A stretch of DNA of 64,000 nt, from positions 713,523 to 777,522 of the forward strand of contig NW_020954687.1 of NCBI RefSeq assembly GCF_900497805.2, read 5' to 3'. Origin of the DNA: Vombatus ursinus. Its lineage: Eukaryota; Chordata; Mammalia; Diprotodontia; Vombatidae. Below the pieces are notes generated by a model, which was not told the DNA's origin, ran no database searches, and was given only the letters and a program-made list of their open reading frames with translations. A program made the translations under genes and the position numbers. Shown one piece after another: positions 10,920 through 22,585 of this stretch. Numbering within the stretch: position 1 is the stretch's first letter; each line of letters opens with the position of its first letter.

Positions 10920-12000
10920 GCATGACTTTTTCCAGCTTGGTTCAACCATACATTAAGAGAGGTGCAGGAAGTAGATGGTGAGAGTAATTCAGGGTAAGAG
11001 TCTGGTATGGTGTAAAATTGAGAAAAAAGGAAAGTGAGGTTTGATTTAACATGATGGTCTGGAACAATACTGAGGGATAGAGGGAGTGGAGATTATGGTG
11101 AAGACAAAAAATCGCAGGATACGATCTGAGAAAGGAATTTCAGAGTATCTGATTGTAGAAATGGAATACTTATGGGTAATGTTGAGCTACAGGGTGTGAC
11201 CATCCCTATACTTGAGGTGGAGAAGAAGAGTGGATTGTAAAAGATGAGAAGATTTTGAAATGGGTAGATTAGGGTATTTGAGGAAAAAACAATATGAATT
11301 TGAATGTCTCCTAGTAGAAAGGCAGGAGTTGGGGTGGAAAACTGTGAAGCATATGCTGAACTCCTTGGAAAGGAGGTAGAATGACCTGTAGGTTGGTAAA
11401 TAATTAATACCAGAATCAGAATTGGAAGAAAAATTTGGATAAAGTAAATATCAAAGAAGGGGAGAAGTCTCTGAGTGACAGAGGCAAAGGGAGAGTATGA
11501 AAGTGCCAGTGAGGAGCGAGGAGTATACAATTCCTTCCACTAGGACTAGTGTTTCAGGGGGCATGAAAGAAAGTACAGTCAGCATTAGAGCAGGCAGTTA
11601 GGAATGCACTGTCATTCGAGGGAAGGCAGGTCTACACGAGTGCCAGAAGACGGAAGAAGCATGAGAGGAAGAAGTTCAAAAATTAAGAGAATCTTGTTAC
11701 ACATTAGGAATCACATATCAGGGGGTACAACAGAAGGGTCAGAAGAATACATTTAAGAGGTTAAGGCAAAGACACAGAAAGATAGGAGGTTATGATCTGA
11801 TAAAGAAATTCCAAGCTATGAAGATGGAATCCTTGTGAGTGATAGCAACATCAAGGGTCCACCCTAACCAAAATCAGCACCCAATCCAGATCCTAGCGGC
11901 AGTTAAACATCTGATTGTTATTTTTAATCCAAGATGGGGTTATCTATCTACTTTATATCTGGGATGAAAGAAACAGTGGATGAGAGAGATGCAAAAAGGA
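10920..12000 (-). mobile_element. L2 LINE endonuclease region, minus orientation
   Basis: A minus-strand relic reads AFLLGDIQIHI and SSNTLIYPFQNLL (about 11240-11350), the LLLGDFNIHI...SNTL block of the L2 APE-type endonuclease. This explains the 145-residue open frame at 11093-11530; it is not a gene. Confidence 0.72.
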
Positions 12001-12129
12001 AGGGGGAAAACACCATACCTCCTCTCCCCAATCCCCAACCCTGCTCCCAACAGTATCCTGTTCAATACACTCTCCCCCCGCATCTCGTCCAGAGGGCTCT
12101 AATGAGGTTCTAAAAGGAGGAAGAAAATT

Positions 12130-12330
12130 AGTAGGCAGTGGATCACAGATTTAAAGCTGGAAGGAACCTTAGAGATCATCTAGTTCAAACTTCTCACTTT
12201 ACAAGTGAAGAAACTGAAACCCAGAAAGCAAATGACTGACCCAAGGACACATGGTACCAAGTGGCCATGCTGGAATTTGACTCCAGGTCCTCTGACTTGC
12301 ACTTTTTCTACCGTACCACAGGTCTAAGGA
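12130..12330 (-). repeat. MIR-like SINE
   Basis: GATCACAGATTTAAAGCTGG, AAGAAACTGAAACCCAG, ACTCCAGGTCCTCTGACTTG: reverse of a MIR-type SINE 3' half. Confidence 0.65.
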
Positions 12331-13879
12331 ATGGCTAGAAGGAAGAATTTGTCTGTCTCTGAAGATTTCAAAGCATGTTATTCATTTTTTTAAAATGCCA
12401 TCAACATCAAAAAATAACACCTCCATGCTACAAATCTAGATATCTCAGTGATATAGGAAAAAAGGCCTATTTAGCAATCCTCCTTTTCTCAGTACTCTAT
12501 TAGGATAATTGAAGAAACATAACAGGCTTAAGGTCACCTTGTGGATATATCATAGCACTGCAAAAAGAACTCAGGTCCTTGAAACTGAGCACCACATTTC
12601 CTAGATAGGCTCTATTTCATAAACCAATCACTACTCCTGGAGAGGAACCCAAGAGATGGATGATTCTGTCCTCAATTTCCTTCCAGAAACAGAATCTGTT
12701 CATTTCAGTGTAACAATCATGGTTTCTATCACCACATGTTCTCGTGGCTTCCCAATTTATCTGCATATTTCATTATTCCTCATAGCAATAAAAAGTAGAA
12801 TAAACCTCAATTCATGATACAGAAAGAAAAACTTCTCAATTATGCCAGAGCTACCAACATTCATTGCTAAACCTTCTGGCATCCCGACCAAACCATTATT
12901 TTCAGTCAACTCCTTTAAGTTTACAATTAAACAATGATATGGGAAGAGACAAGGGATTTCAATTCTGACATCTATTGATTCTCTTTCTGCTTTCTCTTTG
13001 GCTCCTCCCCTCCCTTCATACACATATATACATGCACGCACACATTTCCTTACTCCCTTGTCCTTACCAAATTCCACCAATGAATTATTCTCACCACATG
13101 CTCCCTCTATTCCTATTAATGTACTGTTGAATAGTGCTAGAGAAAGTAGTATAACTGTGCTGAGACCAGAGCATACACACATACGTACATGTATGTCAGT
13201 GTATATATGCTTATTTTGTTTGCAGGAGGTCAGGAACGCATCTTCTCTGTATTTGCTATGATTCTAACTGTGCTATTTAGTCAGTAGGTACTCAACATTT
13301 CACTCTGAAAAATTAAGTCTGTCCTCACAGTTTGACGCTATCTTTTCTCTCTACAAATTACAGTGGTCCTTAATATATCAGGAGCATAGGAAAAAGGTGG
13401 AGTAATTCAATTCTGTCTTGAGAGACTGCACACAATATTTTAGGACTTGAGGAATGAATATTAACAATAAATAAGAGGACATGGGTTTCAGGACTTTGTT
13501 GTGATGACTTGGGCAAAGACTTACTGCTAGGTAGTACTCGTGCCTCCTAATAATCTAGTCTACCTTAATTACCTTTTGATAGGAAACTCTCAAAAACTTT
13601 TAAATTTGGAAAAGTTTCACTTCCCAAGAAAATATTTTCCATCCTGGTAAGTAAGAATACTCTGAGCAAAAAAGGAAAAGAAGGAAAAAAACACTAGAGG
13701 AGATTAAAGGTTGCTGCATTGGAATGTAAAAGAATAAGGGGTCTCTTACAGAGACAAAGATATCGTGTTCTTATAAAGGAGGTCAAGAAATCCTATTCCA
13801 TTTTTCTCTCATACAAGGAATGGAAGAAACCCTTTAAGTACACTTTTTAGAAGGCAAGGAACACACCACATAAAGCACA
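12331..13879. other. Intron, no recognisable repeat
   Basis: I see no exon or repeat family here; the small open frames at 12757-13261 have no familiar motif. Confidence 0.5.
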
Positions 13880-14575
13880 CAACAAATAACTACTAAGACT
13901 ACACAGTAACATAAATTGGTATAGACATTCTGGAAAGTAATTTGGAATTATGCCCTCGCAAATTGCTAAATTGTGCATAGCCTTTGACCCAGTGATACTT
14001 CTATTTTGTCTACATCCCAAAGAGATCAATGAAAGAGGAAAAGGTTCTATGTGTACAAAATTATTTATGGCTGCTCTTTTTGCAGTGGCAAAGAACTGGA
14101 AACCAGGGGTGCCTCTCAATTGGGGAGTGTTTGAACAAATTATGGTATATGAATGTAATGGAACAATACTATTGTGTTATAAGAAATGACAAAGGGAACA
14201 GTTTCAGAGAAATCTAGGAAGAATTGTAAGAAGTGATGCAGAGTGAGAAGTGAGCATAGCTGGAAAAACATTTATATTATGACAACATTGTGAAAACAAA
14301 CAATTGTGAAAGACTGAAGAACTCTGATCCAATGCAATGCTGAACCATGATTCCAGAGGCATGATGAGAGTGCCGTTCACTTCCTAATAGAGAGATGACA
14401 GACTAAATACGTAGAATGAAATAAACAGTTACTGACGTGACCAGTGTGGGGATGTTTGCATGCCTATGCCTAATTGTTATAAGAATTCTGTTGTTTTTTT
14501 TTTTTTTCCATTGGGGAAGGAGGAGAACTAAGAAGGATAGAAAAAAGAAAAAAATAATAAAAAATTACAGAGCAA
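13880..14575 (+). mobile_element. L1 3' end (marsupial type), plus orientation
   Basis: Recognisable 3' L1 words: CTGGAAAGTAATTTGGAATT, CTTTGACCCAGTGATACTTC, TTGGGGAGTGTTTGAACAAA, GATGCAGAGTGAGAAGTGAG; A-rich tail near 14540-14575. Confidence 0.88.
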
Positions 14576-14619
14576 CTAATTTAATTTAATTCAGATAGGT
14601 TGTAGGTGAGATAAAATTT

Positions 14620-15055
14620 AGATAAGATAGTTCCTGCCCTCATAGAATTGAACTGTCAAGAAAGAGATGTCAAACACATATACACCACCACCCTAACCCT
14701 ACAATGCACAAAAATATATGTGAAGTGAGTTAAAGAGGTAACAACAAAAAGCTGTATGAAGTCTGACAAGGGAGATCAGGGAAGGCTTCCCAGGGAGGCA
14801 GTATTTGATTTTGATAGTTGAGAATGTCTAGGAATTCAACAGGAAAGCCTGGGAAGGACATTTCAGAGAAAAAGAATAATGTGAGCAAAGACAAGGAGGT
14901 TAGAGAATCACAGAATCTACAAGCTGAGAGGGAACTCAGAGGTCTTCTAGTCTGACTAGAACCTCAACAGGTCTATCTCTAAAACAACATTCCTAAAGAG
15001 CAATCAACAAGTCTTTACTTGAAGGTCTCCATTGAGGGAAAACCTACTACTTTAA
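14620..15055 (-). mobile_element. L2 fragment followed by L3/CR1 fragment, minus
   Basis: 14620-14905 is reverse L2 (AGTTCCTGCCCTCATAGAAT, GATCAGGGAAGGCTTCCCAG). 14905-15055 resembles reverse L3/CR1 (TCTTTACTTGAAGGTCTCCA), cut by an A run at 15055. Confidence 0.6.
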
Positions 15056-15464
15056 AAAAAAAAAGAGGCCTTTTGTTTTTTATACCAGAGTCATTTTTAA
15101 ATACAGAATGCCTCCCCGCACCATACCAAACTTGGACAGTTCAGCAAAAACAATGATCGAGTAAGCATCTGACAACGTCTGTGCTATTTTGTCCCATGGT
15201 CCCCACTATACGCCATGATCTGTTTTCATGGAGAAAGTCTGGTGACTAGAACGATTCAGGGTTTGGTCACCTTTTGGTGTCATTTTCATTTATGAAATGG
15301 TAGAATGGGGCTAGGTATTGGATGTGTGATTTCATCGACAAAGGAAACTCCCAGATGAGAAAACTTCTCTGCAACTTACAGTCTTAGCAAGCTGCCTAGA
15401 ACAACAAGGGTTCTGTGACTTGTCTAGGTTTACACGAACTATTTCTTACTGCACAACAATCTTT

Positions 15465-15640
15465 GATTGCTCAGCCAGCCATTCTCCAACTAATGGCAAC
15501 CACTTTGTTTCCAATTCTTGGTCACCACAAAAGTGTAGCTGTGAATATTTGGTGGATGTTGGATCTCTGTCTGAAATTCTTGAGGTACATGCACAGAAGC
15601 AGGATTGCTGAAGCAAGAAGCATGATTACGTGAACTGCTA
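15465..15640 (-). mobile_element. L1 3' fragment, minus orientation
   Basis: CAGCCATTCTCCAACTAATGG and TTTCCAATTCTTGGTCACCA are the reverse of the L1 block seen forward near 14100. Confidence 0.7.
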
Positions 15641-15714
15641 GTGCTCTCCCCTCAAGAACCACCTTGAATTTAACTACTTTGTACATATTTCTATTTATTA
15701 GCTTTATAAATATA

Positions 15715-15765
15715 ACTATATATACGTGTATATATGTATACACACATATACATACACATACATGC
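15715..15765. repeat. TA/CA/TATG-rich microsatellite
   Basis: Alternating TATA, TGTA and CACA steps. Confidence 0.8.
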
Positions 15766-15769
15766 TGTA

Positions 15770-15920
15770 CAAATTCTTATATGTATTTTCTCTCCCATTA
15801 GAATCCAAGATCATTGCAGGTAAAGACTGCTGTTGTACTTGTATCCCAGACACTTGGCATTATGCCTGGCACATAGGAGGACCTTAATAAATACTTGCTG
15901 ATTAATTTATTTATTGACTG
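15770..15920 (+). mobile_element. L2 3' end
   Basis: CCATTAGAATCCAAGATCAT, GGCATTATGCCTGGCACATA, AATAAATACTTGCTG. Confidence 0.75.
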
Positions 15921-15924
15921 ATTT

Positions 15925-16075
15925 GATCCTCATAACAATCCTGTTAGGTAGATGTTACAGTTGATAAAACTGAGGCTGCACCTGCCCAGGAACACACAAC
16001 TAGTAGATGACTAAGACAGGAGTCAAACTCAGGTCTTCCTGACTCCAAATCCAGTACTCCATTAACTCCACCCCA
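15925..16075 (-). repeat. MIR-type SINE
   Basis: CCTCATAACAATCCTGTTAGG, AAAACTGAGGCTGCACCTG, CAGGTCTTCCTGACTCCAAA. Confidence 0.78.
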
Positions 16076-18879
16076 CAGATGCTGCATCTGACCTAGAACT
16101 TACCCAGGTACATTTAAAGAGCCCAAGAGTAGAGATTTCTTTAAGGTTAACATGTATGAACATACAGACGGAAGTAAAAACAAAACCCCTGAATAATAAT
16201 CTTCTACCTTAAATCTAAAAGGGATGTCAAGAGGTAATCTGGCACATCCCCCTGCCTTGAAGCAGTCCAGTATTATTTATATTTTGCAGATGAAGCACTG
16301 GGGTCCAAGGACAAACAATGTCAGTTTTAGAAGGGGGATTCTTGCCTTACAAATAGAGCTTCAACCACTCCTGGCTCTGTGATTTATGATGTAAGACACC
16401 AAACATAGATACAGCAGAAGTACGGTATAAAGTTAACTCTGTTATTCTGTCTTAGCATTTCTTTCCCTATTCATTTCACTGCCCTAAATGAAAACTGGCA
16501 CTCACATCTCCAAGTGTTGTCACTAATACTATATGGAAGAGATGATAAAGAAAACTAGATTTTCATTTGTGGAACACAATTTGCTGTTCTGTCCTGCCAC
16601 CAGGGCCTTATCAGAGAGATTTGAGTCTTAATCTCTCTTTGCTGCTTTTCTTAGTAGGTATCAGGTACAAATACTCCATATACTGACATGGGACAAATTG
16701 CAATTGTGTCCCATCAGAAAGTTAGTGTCACTTAGGGGCCTGACTGAGCTCTGGTGAAGCATGAAACTCTTGATATACATGAGTCATTTTCTCTAGAATT
16801 CTAAAAACCTGATTAAGAGATAGTGTTTTCAAGTCCTCCTCTTAAGCCAGAAAACCAGAGACAGTTCATAAAGCATTAAACTTATTAGAATTTTGCTAAG
16901 TAAGTAGCTTCTTTAGGCAGGCAAATTGCAAAGTGGTTAATTTTATTTTTATCTTAAAGGTAAAGTTTTTCTTTCTTTCCCACCCATGCCCCTCAAAAGT
17001 CTCTCCCTGCTTATTGTGATTTTAAGTGTGGCACTTTTAAGTTATATGAGGTAGTTAGTACTGGGCTCCCACTTTTCCAGATATTTATAGACACAGCAAC
17101 AGACACAAATTTAGAGAACAATACACTTGAATGAGGCACTTTCTTCCCAACTGTGGCATTTGCAGCCTGCCACTCCTTATCACCTACCCCACTAGACCCC
17201 ACTGTGTCTCTGCCTGTTGTCAAACTAACTCTAACAAAAAACATTCAGTTACCTCCTTGTGTAGGCCTGCATAGCAGAATGAAGGTCAAAAGAACCGTGG
17301 AGATGGATAGGAAAGAAAGGTAAGCAGCTGCCGGCAAAGACTGCAGTCTCAGCACCCAGTTTCCCTTGGAAACTAGGGAAGGCTTGTACTGTCACCATTA
17401 CCCAGAAAGCCTGAGGTAAAGCTTGTAATTTGCTAAGAAGCTGTCTACAAAAAAGGAGGAGTAGAAAGGGGGGGGGGGTTGGATTCTTAGGGCTGTGCAG
17501 AGCCAATGATGATAACCGTTCCCCAAATAAGATTCCATTAGATGCATATTTTATATACTGTACCAAGCAAATCAATATTTCTGATTTGGTGTAGAGGAAA
17601 GGGCTCTATATTATTTCCCTTCATTGTAAGGGAGGACAGGACAGGACAGGAGAGATTCAGCTTTTTCTGAGCATCATTTCCTCTGCCCTTGGGCTAACCC
17701 GAGGTACTGTATCCTTTCATGTGATCTGTAAGTACTATCTCAGTTGAGACTGAGAGAAAGCCAGCTGGCAAACCCCAAGGGTGGCATGGAAGTAGGTAAG
17801 GAGACACCCAAGAGGCAGAGGGACATGATTCCAGATTTGGTGTAAATGTGTTAAATTAAGATGGAGGGAGCCTGCAAATACTGCCCAATTTAATAATCTT
17901 ATTACAAGCCAACAAGATTTTTGCAATATAAACATTTTCATTTCTGCATGGAATTTGATTTGTGGAGAATTTGAGGGCATACTATAGCTAGGTCCCAATT
18001 AGTGTGAATGAGGAATCTCTGAAGTGGTTGCATGTATTCACATTCACACTATTCAAAGTTATAATTATGTAAAATATGGTGACTGGTTCTAGCCTAAAGG
18101 AAATGCAGTTTGATTTGAATTATGCAACTTGGGGGAGGGGGTAGGATTGTTATTCTATACTAATTGAGACTTGACCGTTCATTCAAATGATGACATACCT
18201 CTCCCATTTAACAGTGAAACTAAAGCATAGTGTTAGATCAGGAAAAGGACACTAGAATATCATCATTCAAGTTTATGAAAAGAAAAGTGTCCTTGACTCT
18301 TCCCCCAAAGCCTCTAAATTGTACTGCATTTTGCTTCCTTTCAGAGCACTCCTTTATGCTCAGGCACAGGGTAAAGCAAATGTTCCTTTGACCTACCTTA
18401 GACATAAGTGACACGGGGGCACTAACTATCAAGAGGCCTGGGTCTGGTGTCCCAGCACCAGCTCTGCTTCTCAACCTGGGGGCTTCTGGGTGAGCTACTT
18501 ACCCACCACTCTAGGACTCCAGTTTCCTCACCTGCCCCATGATGTACTAGAAGACCTATCTCTACAGCCTCCATTAGCTCTTGAGCCTGCAAGTACTTTA
18601 TTAAACACTACACGCTCATCCTACCCAAAACATTCCAGCTACAAGTGGACAATGATTTTGTTATCAAGGTCATTGTATGTTTATGTCGATACTAATGATG
18701 CCGAGTTTGCAAGTTCCACTGGCAAAAGGGAAAGCAACCTTTCCTTACTTCCATAGCTGCAGGCTGTACCAGTTAAGTGTGTCCAAATGTATGGTGTTTA
18801 TGTTATAATTATATTAGAGATATGATATTGATCATAATATCTCTTTTGATATAATATCTCTATTGATTATAATATCTAC
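16076..18879. other. Intron, largely unique; weak MIR remnant
   Basis: Weak MIR-like remnant at about 16215-16380, a G run at 17468-17477 and a short AGGAC repeat at 17634-17651. The small minus-strand frames at 17011-17575 do not resemble a known exon. Confidence 0.45.
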
Positions 18880-19560
18880 CTTCTCACACATCCATCACCC
18901 TAATTCAAGCTCTCATCACCTGCTCCTGGATTACTGATACAGCTTCCAAATCGGCCTCCCTAACTTAAGTCTTTCCCCACTCCAATTCATCCTTCCCACA
19001 GCTACCGAAGGAATAATCTTAAAGCAGAAGCACGATCATCTTCCTCCCCTATTCAATAAAATCCCGCGGTTTCCCATTAACTCTAGGATTAACTATAATC
19101 CCCTCTTTTGGTTGTTAAAATCTTTCACAACCTGTCCCCAACCTATCTTTCCTTTTATTGAATGTTACTCACCTCTACTCACACTGAAATCCCACAAGCC
19201 TGGACTTACATGCACCTGACACCATCTCCTACTCTGGTGCCTTTGTAATGGCCAACAGCCTCCCTGCCTGGAATATGCTCCTTCCTTACCTCCATCTTTG
19301 AGAATCTTTGGTTCAAGAATCACCTTCTAAACGATGGTGTTTCTGATCCCCAAAACAGCAGTGCTATTCCCCTCATAATCACCTTGGATCGGGTGTGTGT
19401 GTGTGTGTGTGTGTCTGTGTCTGTGTCCGTGTGTATGCCCATATTGTCTCCCCTGGGTAAACTATATGTGCCTCAAGGCCAGGGACTGTTTACCTTTTGT
19501 CTTTGTATCTCCATCACCTACAGCAATGCCTGGCACTAAATAATTGTTTCTGATTGATAG
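18880..19560 (+). mobile_element. L2 LINE 3' part, plus orientation
   Basis: CAAGCTCTCATCACCTGCTCC, AGCAGAAGCACGATCATCTTC, then TCAAGGCCAGGGACTGTTTA and GCAATGCCTGGCACTAAATA. A (GT)n run at 19395-19433 lies inside. Confidence 0.8.
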
Positions 19561-19574
19561 ACTGATATCTAGTG

Positions 19575-19815
19575 TCAGAAGGAGGATTTGAACCCAGATC
19601 TTTCCTACCCAGAGAAACAGAATTTAAGAATTGGAAGGGTCCTCAATACCCATTGAGTCCAATTCTTGCACAAAAGGAATCCATACTAAATCATACTTCA
19701 AAGAAGACCACGTTGGGGTTATGATTTAGTATAGTTTCCCTTTGTGCACAGATTGGACCAAATGGCTTGGTGAGGCCCCTTTCAACTCTCAAATTCTGTT
19801 TCTCTGGGTTGGAAA
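19575..19815. repeat. Imperfect inverted repeat, about 100 bp arms
   Basis: The left arm (CTTTCCTACCCAGAGAAACAG to ATACTAAATCATA) and the right arm (TATGATTTAGTATAG to CTGTTTCTCTGGGTTGGAAAG) pair at roughly 80% by eye over about 100 bases, with a short loop near 19700-19715. Looks like a foldback element or an inverted dimer of an old SINE-like unit. Confidence 0.7.
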
Positions 19816-20014
19816 GATTCCTCCAAGGCAGGGAAACTTGCCAGCTCTCAAGAAAGCCCATTCTATGGCTTGAGATGGTATTCTAGGTAGTCTGAAAAAC
19901 CTCCTTTAAATGTTGAATGTGTTTTTTAAGGTTCAGTATCCATTATATAGAGCTGAAAAATTTCATCACTTACACAAAAGTTTTCTAATAAGGATTCAAA
20001 CTAGTTTTATTATA

Positions 20015-20068
20015 GGTAATATCACCATCACAACTAGCATTTATATAGTATTTTAAAATGTGCAAAAC

Positions 20069-20118
<50 letters not shown>

Positions 20119-20325
20119 TGTATGTATATTATCTCAGGTGATCCTCACAACAACCCTGGGAGGTAAGTGCTATTATTATCCCCAATTTACAAATGAAGAA
20201 ACTGAGGCATGTGACTTGCCAAGGGTCACACAGCTAATAAGTGTCTGAGGCCACCTTTGAACCTCAGATCTTCTGACTCTAGGTCCAGCACTCCAATCCA
20301 CTGCTCCAGTTAGCTGCCTATTATT
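20015..20325 (-). repeat. MIR-type SINE with (TA)n run inside
   Basis: ACTAGCATTTATATAGTATT, CAAATGAAGAAACTGAGGCA, CTTGCCAAGGGTCACACAGC; a (TA)n run at 20073-20113. Confidence 0.82.
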
Positions 20326-20339
20326 ACAAATTATTATTA

Positions 20340-20840
20340 ACAGATAGCTGCTACTCTGATCAATGCAATGATCCACCATAATTCCAAAGACTCTTGATGA
20401 AAAAATCCAATCAATGCAATGATCCACAAGAATTCCACAGGACTCTTGATGAAAAAATGCCATCTACCTCCAGAGAGAGAATTAATGAACTCTGAGTGCA
20501 GCATGAAGCATATTTTTTTTCTTTCTTGTTCCCCCCCACTTTGGCAATTGGGGTTAAGTGACTTGTCCAGGGTCATACAGCTAGTAAATGTTATGTGTCT
20601 GAGGCCGGATTTGAACTCAGGTCCTCTTGACTTCAGGGCCGGTGCTCTATTCACTGCGTCATCTAGCTGCCCCTGTTTTTTCTTTTTTTCTTTTGCAAAG
20701 TGACTAATACAGAAATATGTTTTGCATTACTTCATACGTACAATGGGTACCGTATTTACTTCTTGCCTTCTCAATGATTAGGAGGGAAGGAAAAAAATGA
20801 GAATGTAATAGAATTCTTTAAAAAATTAAGTAAATTAAGT

Positions 20841-20870
<30 letters not shown>
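20340..20870 (+). mobile_element. L1 3' end with tandem duplication and inserted SINE
   Basis: L1 3' UTR words (ATCAATGCAATGATCCAC, TGCCATCTACCTCCAGAGAG, ACAGAAATATGTTTTGCATT), with a 51 bp tandem duplication at 20359-20460 and a CORE-SINE at 20525-20680 inserted in the pyrimidine-rich stretch. It ends in an A run. Confidence 0.8.
20525..20680 (-). repeat. tRNA-type CORE-SINE
   Basis: Reverse of GGGGCAGCTAGATGACGCAG; contains CAGGTCCTCTTGACTTCAGG and the tRNA-like head at 20660-20672. Confidence 0.85.
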
Positions 20871-20871
<1 letters not shown>

Positions 20872-20879
20872 AAAAGCCC

Positions 20880-21770
20880 ATTCCACTTTTGGACAGTTCT
20901 GTTAGGAAGTTTTTCCCTGACAAGGCTAAAACTATCCCTCTGTGATTTCTACCCATAGCTGTTGATTCTTCCCTCTGGGGGTGAACAGAACAAGACTAAT
21001 CCCTGCTCTACATGTCAGCTTTTCAAATATTTAAAGACAGGTACACGTCTCCCCAACTTTTCTCTCCTCCAGGCTAAACATGACCAGTTCCTTCAAAGGT
21101 TCCTCCTACTTCATAGACTCAAGACCCTTCATATCCTGGCTATCCTCCATATCCCAGCTTATCAAGGACGTTGTGGAATAGTAGTGCCCAAAACTGAACA
21201 CAATGCTCCAGATGACATCGGATGAGGGCAGAGTCCAGCAGAACTATCACATGCCTTCCCTTGGAAGTTCTGCCCACAATCCCATTAACTGTTTTGGCTG
21301 CCACATTACATCATTGATTCATACTGAGTTACAGTCAAACCCCCAAGATCTAAAACCCCAAGGTCTTTTTCAGAACTACTACTACCTAACCATGCATCCC
21401 CCATCTTATATTTGTGATGATTTTTGTACCAAAGTGCAAGACTTTACATCTATCCCTACTGAATTTCTTCTTCATAAATTCAGCCTTTTGTTCTTACCCG
21501 TCAAGGTCTTCTTAGATCCAAACTATCACCAAATATTTGAGTTATTTGTTCCAGTTTTGCATCACCTGAAAATTTGATGAGCATGTCATGTATGCCCTTT
21601 ACCCAAGCCATTGATAAAAACATTACAACAGCAAAAGACTAAGTGTTCTACTGCAGACCTTCTGCCATATTAACACTGAACCATTAACAACTACCCTGAG
21701 TTTGGTCCTTCAACCATTACTGTAGTCATCCGACTCCAAGTTCGATAGTCCAGCCAAAAATTACCAACCA
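20880..21770 (-). mobile_element. L3/CR1-type LINE, minus orientation
   Basis: Reverse CR1/L3 words: TTAGGAAGTTTTTCCCTGAC, CTCCTCCAGGCTAAACATGA, CCCAAAACTGAACACAATGC. The reverse-complement frame is decayed. Confidence 0.75.
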
Positions 21771-22339
21771 AAACTGATCATGACTGAAAAGGTGGCTTCT
21801 TATTCTATAATCAATCACCAAACAGACCCAATAATGTATGAATGACACAAGCAGTCCATGGTTCCAATAGATTTGCCAAAGAATTTACAAAAAAAAAAAA
21901 TACTCAAAATGCATGTGATAATATGGTAAACAATATCCCAAAACACTCATTTATGTAAGAAAAAAATTTAAACAAAATATCTTACAAGGCAAGCCATCAT
22001 AACTAGTATTGTTGCCAATTATAAAACTAATTAACAGTAAGCAGACATGTCCTTTTAATGAAGTTAATGTAAATGAACTTAATGAAATCCTATGTAATAT
22101 TATTACATTCAATATAAAACTGATCTGAAAATATAAGATCAGTCTTTACTTAGTATCATGAGAAGTAGGCTTTTAAAAAAATTATTCCTAAAGATTTTAC
22201 TCCAAGGGTTCCATAAAGTGAAAGGTTCCAAAAAGTGTAAAATCTTTGAAAGCTGCTGATAGAGTACGTAAAGGGATACATTCTAAAAGTCTGATAACTG
22301 GGGGGACAAAGGGAAAGTGGCGGCACAGAAGTCATGGTA
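21771..22339. other. Intron, AT-rich, nothing recognised
   Basis: No repeat family, exon or structured RNA recognised. Confidence 0.5.
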
Positions 22340-22585
22340 ATTACGTATTACTTTAAAATTTGCCAAGGCATTTATACATGTTATCTCATTTAATCTTCAC
22401 AACAATTCTGTTAAGTAGGTATCATTATTACTCTCATTTTACAGGTGAGGAAATTGAGGCTGAAAGAGGTTACATGACTTGCTCAGAGTCACCCAGATGG
22501 AAGTGCCTGAGGCAGAATTTGAACTCAGGTCTTCCTGATTTCAAGTGTAGCCCTCTATCCACTGAGCCACCCAGGTACCTTCATG
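22340..22585 (-). repeat. MIR-type SINE
   Basis: TTACAGGTGAGGAAATTGAGG, ACTCAGGTCTTCCTGATTTC, TCCACTGAGCCACCCAGGTA. Confidence 0.87.

Noticed and set aside
11093-11530. 145-residue minus-strand open frame
   Set aside because: L2 endonuclease relic (LLGD...IHI block), not a gene.
12757-13182. 141-residue minus-strand frame beginning MCVCSGLSTV
   Set aside because: No recognisable family, no codon signal evident, and in the middle of an intron.
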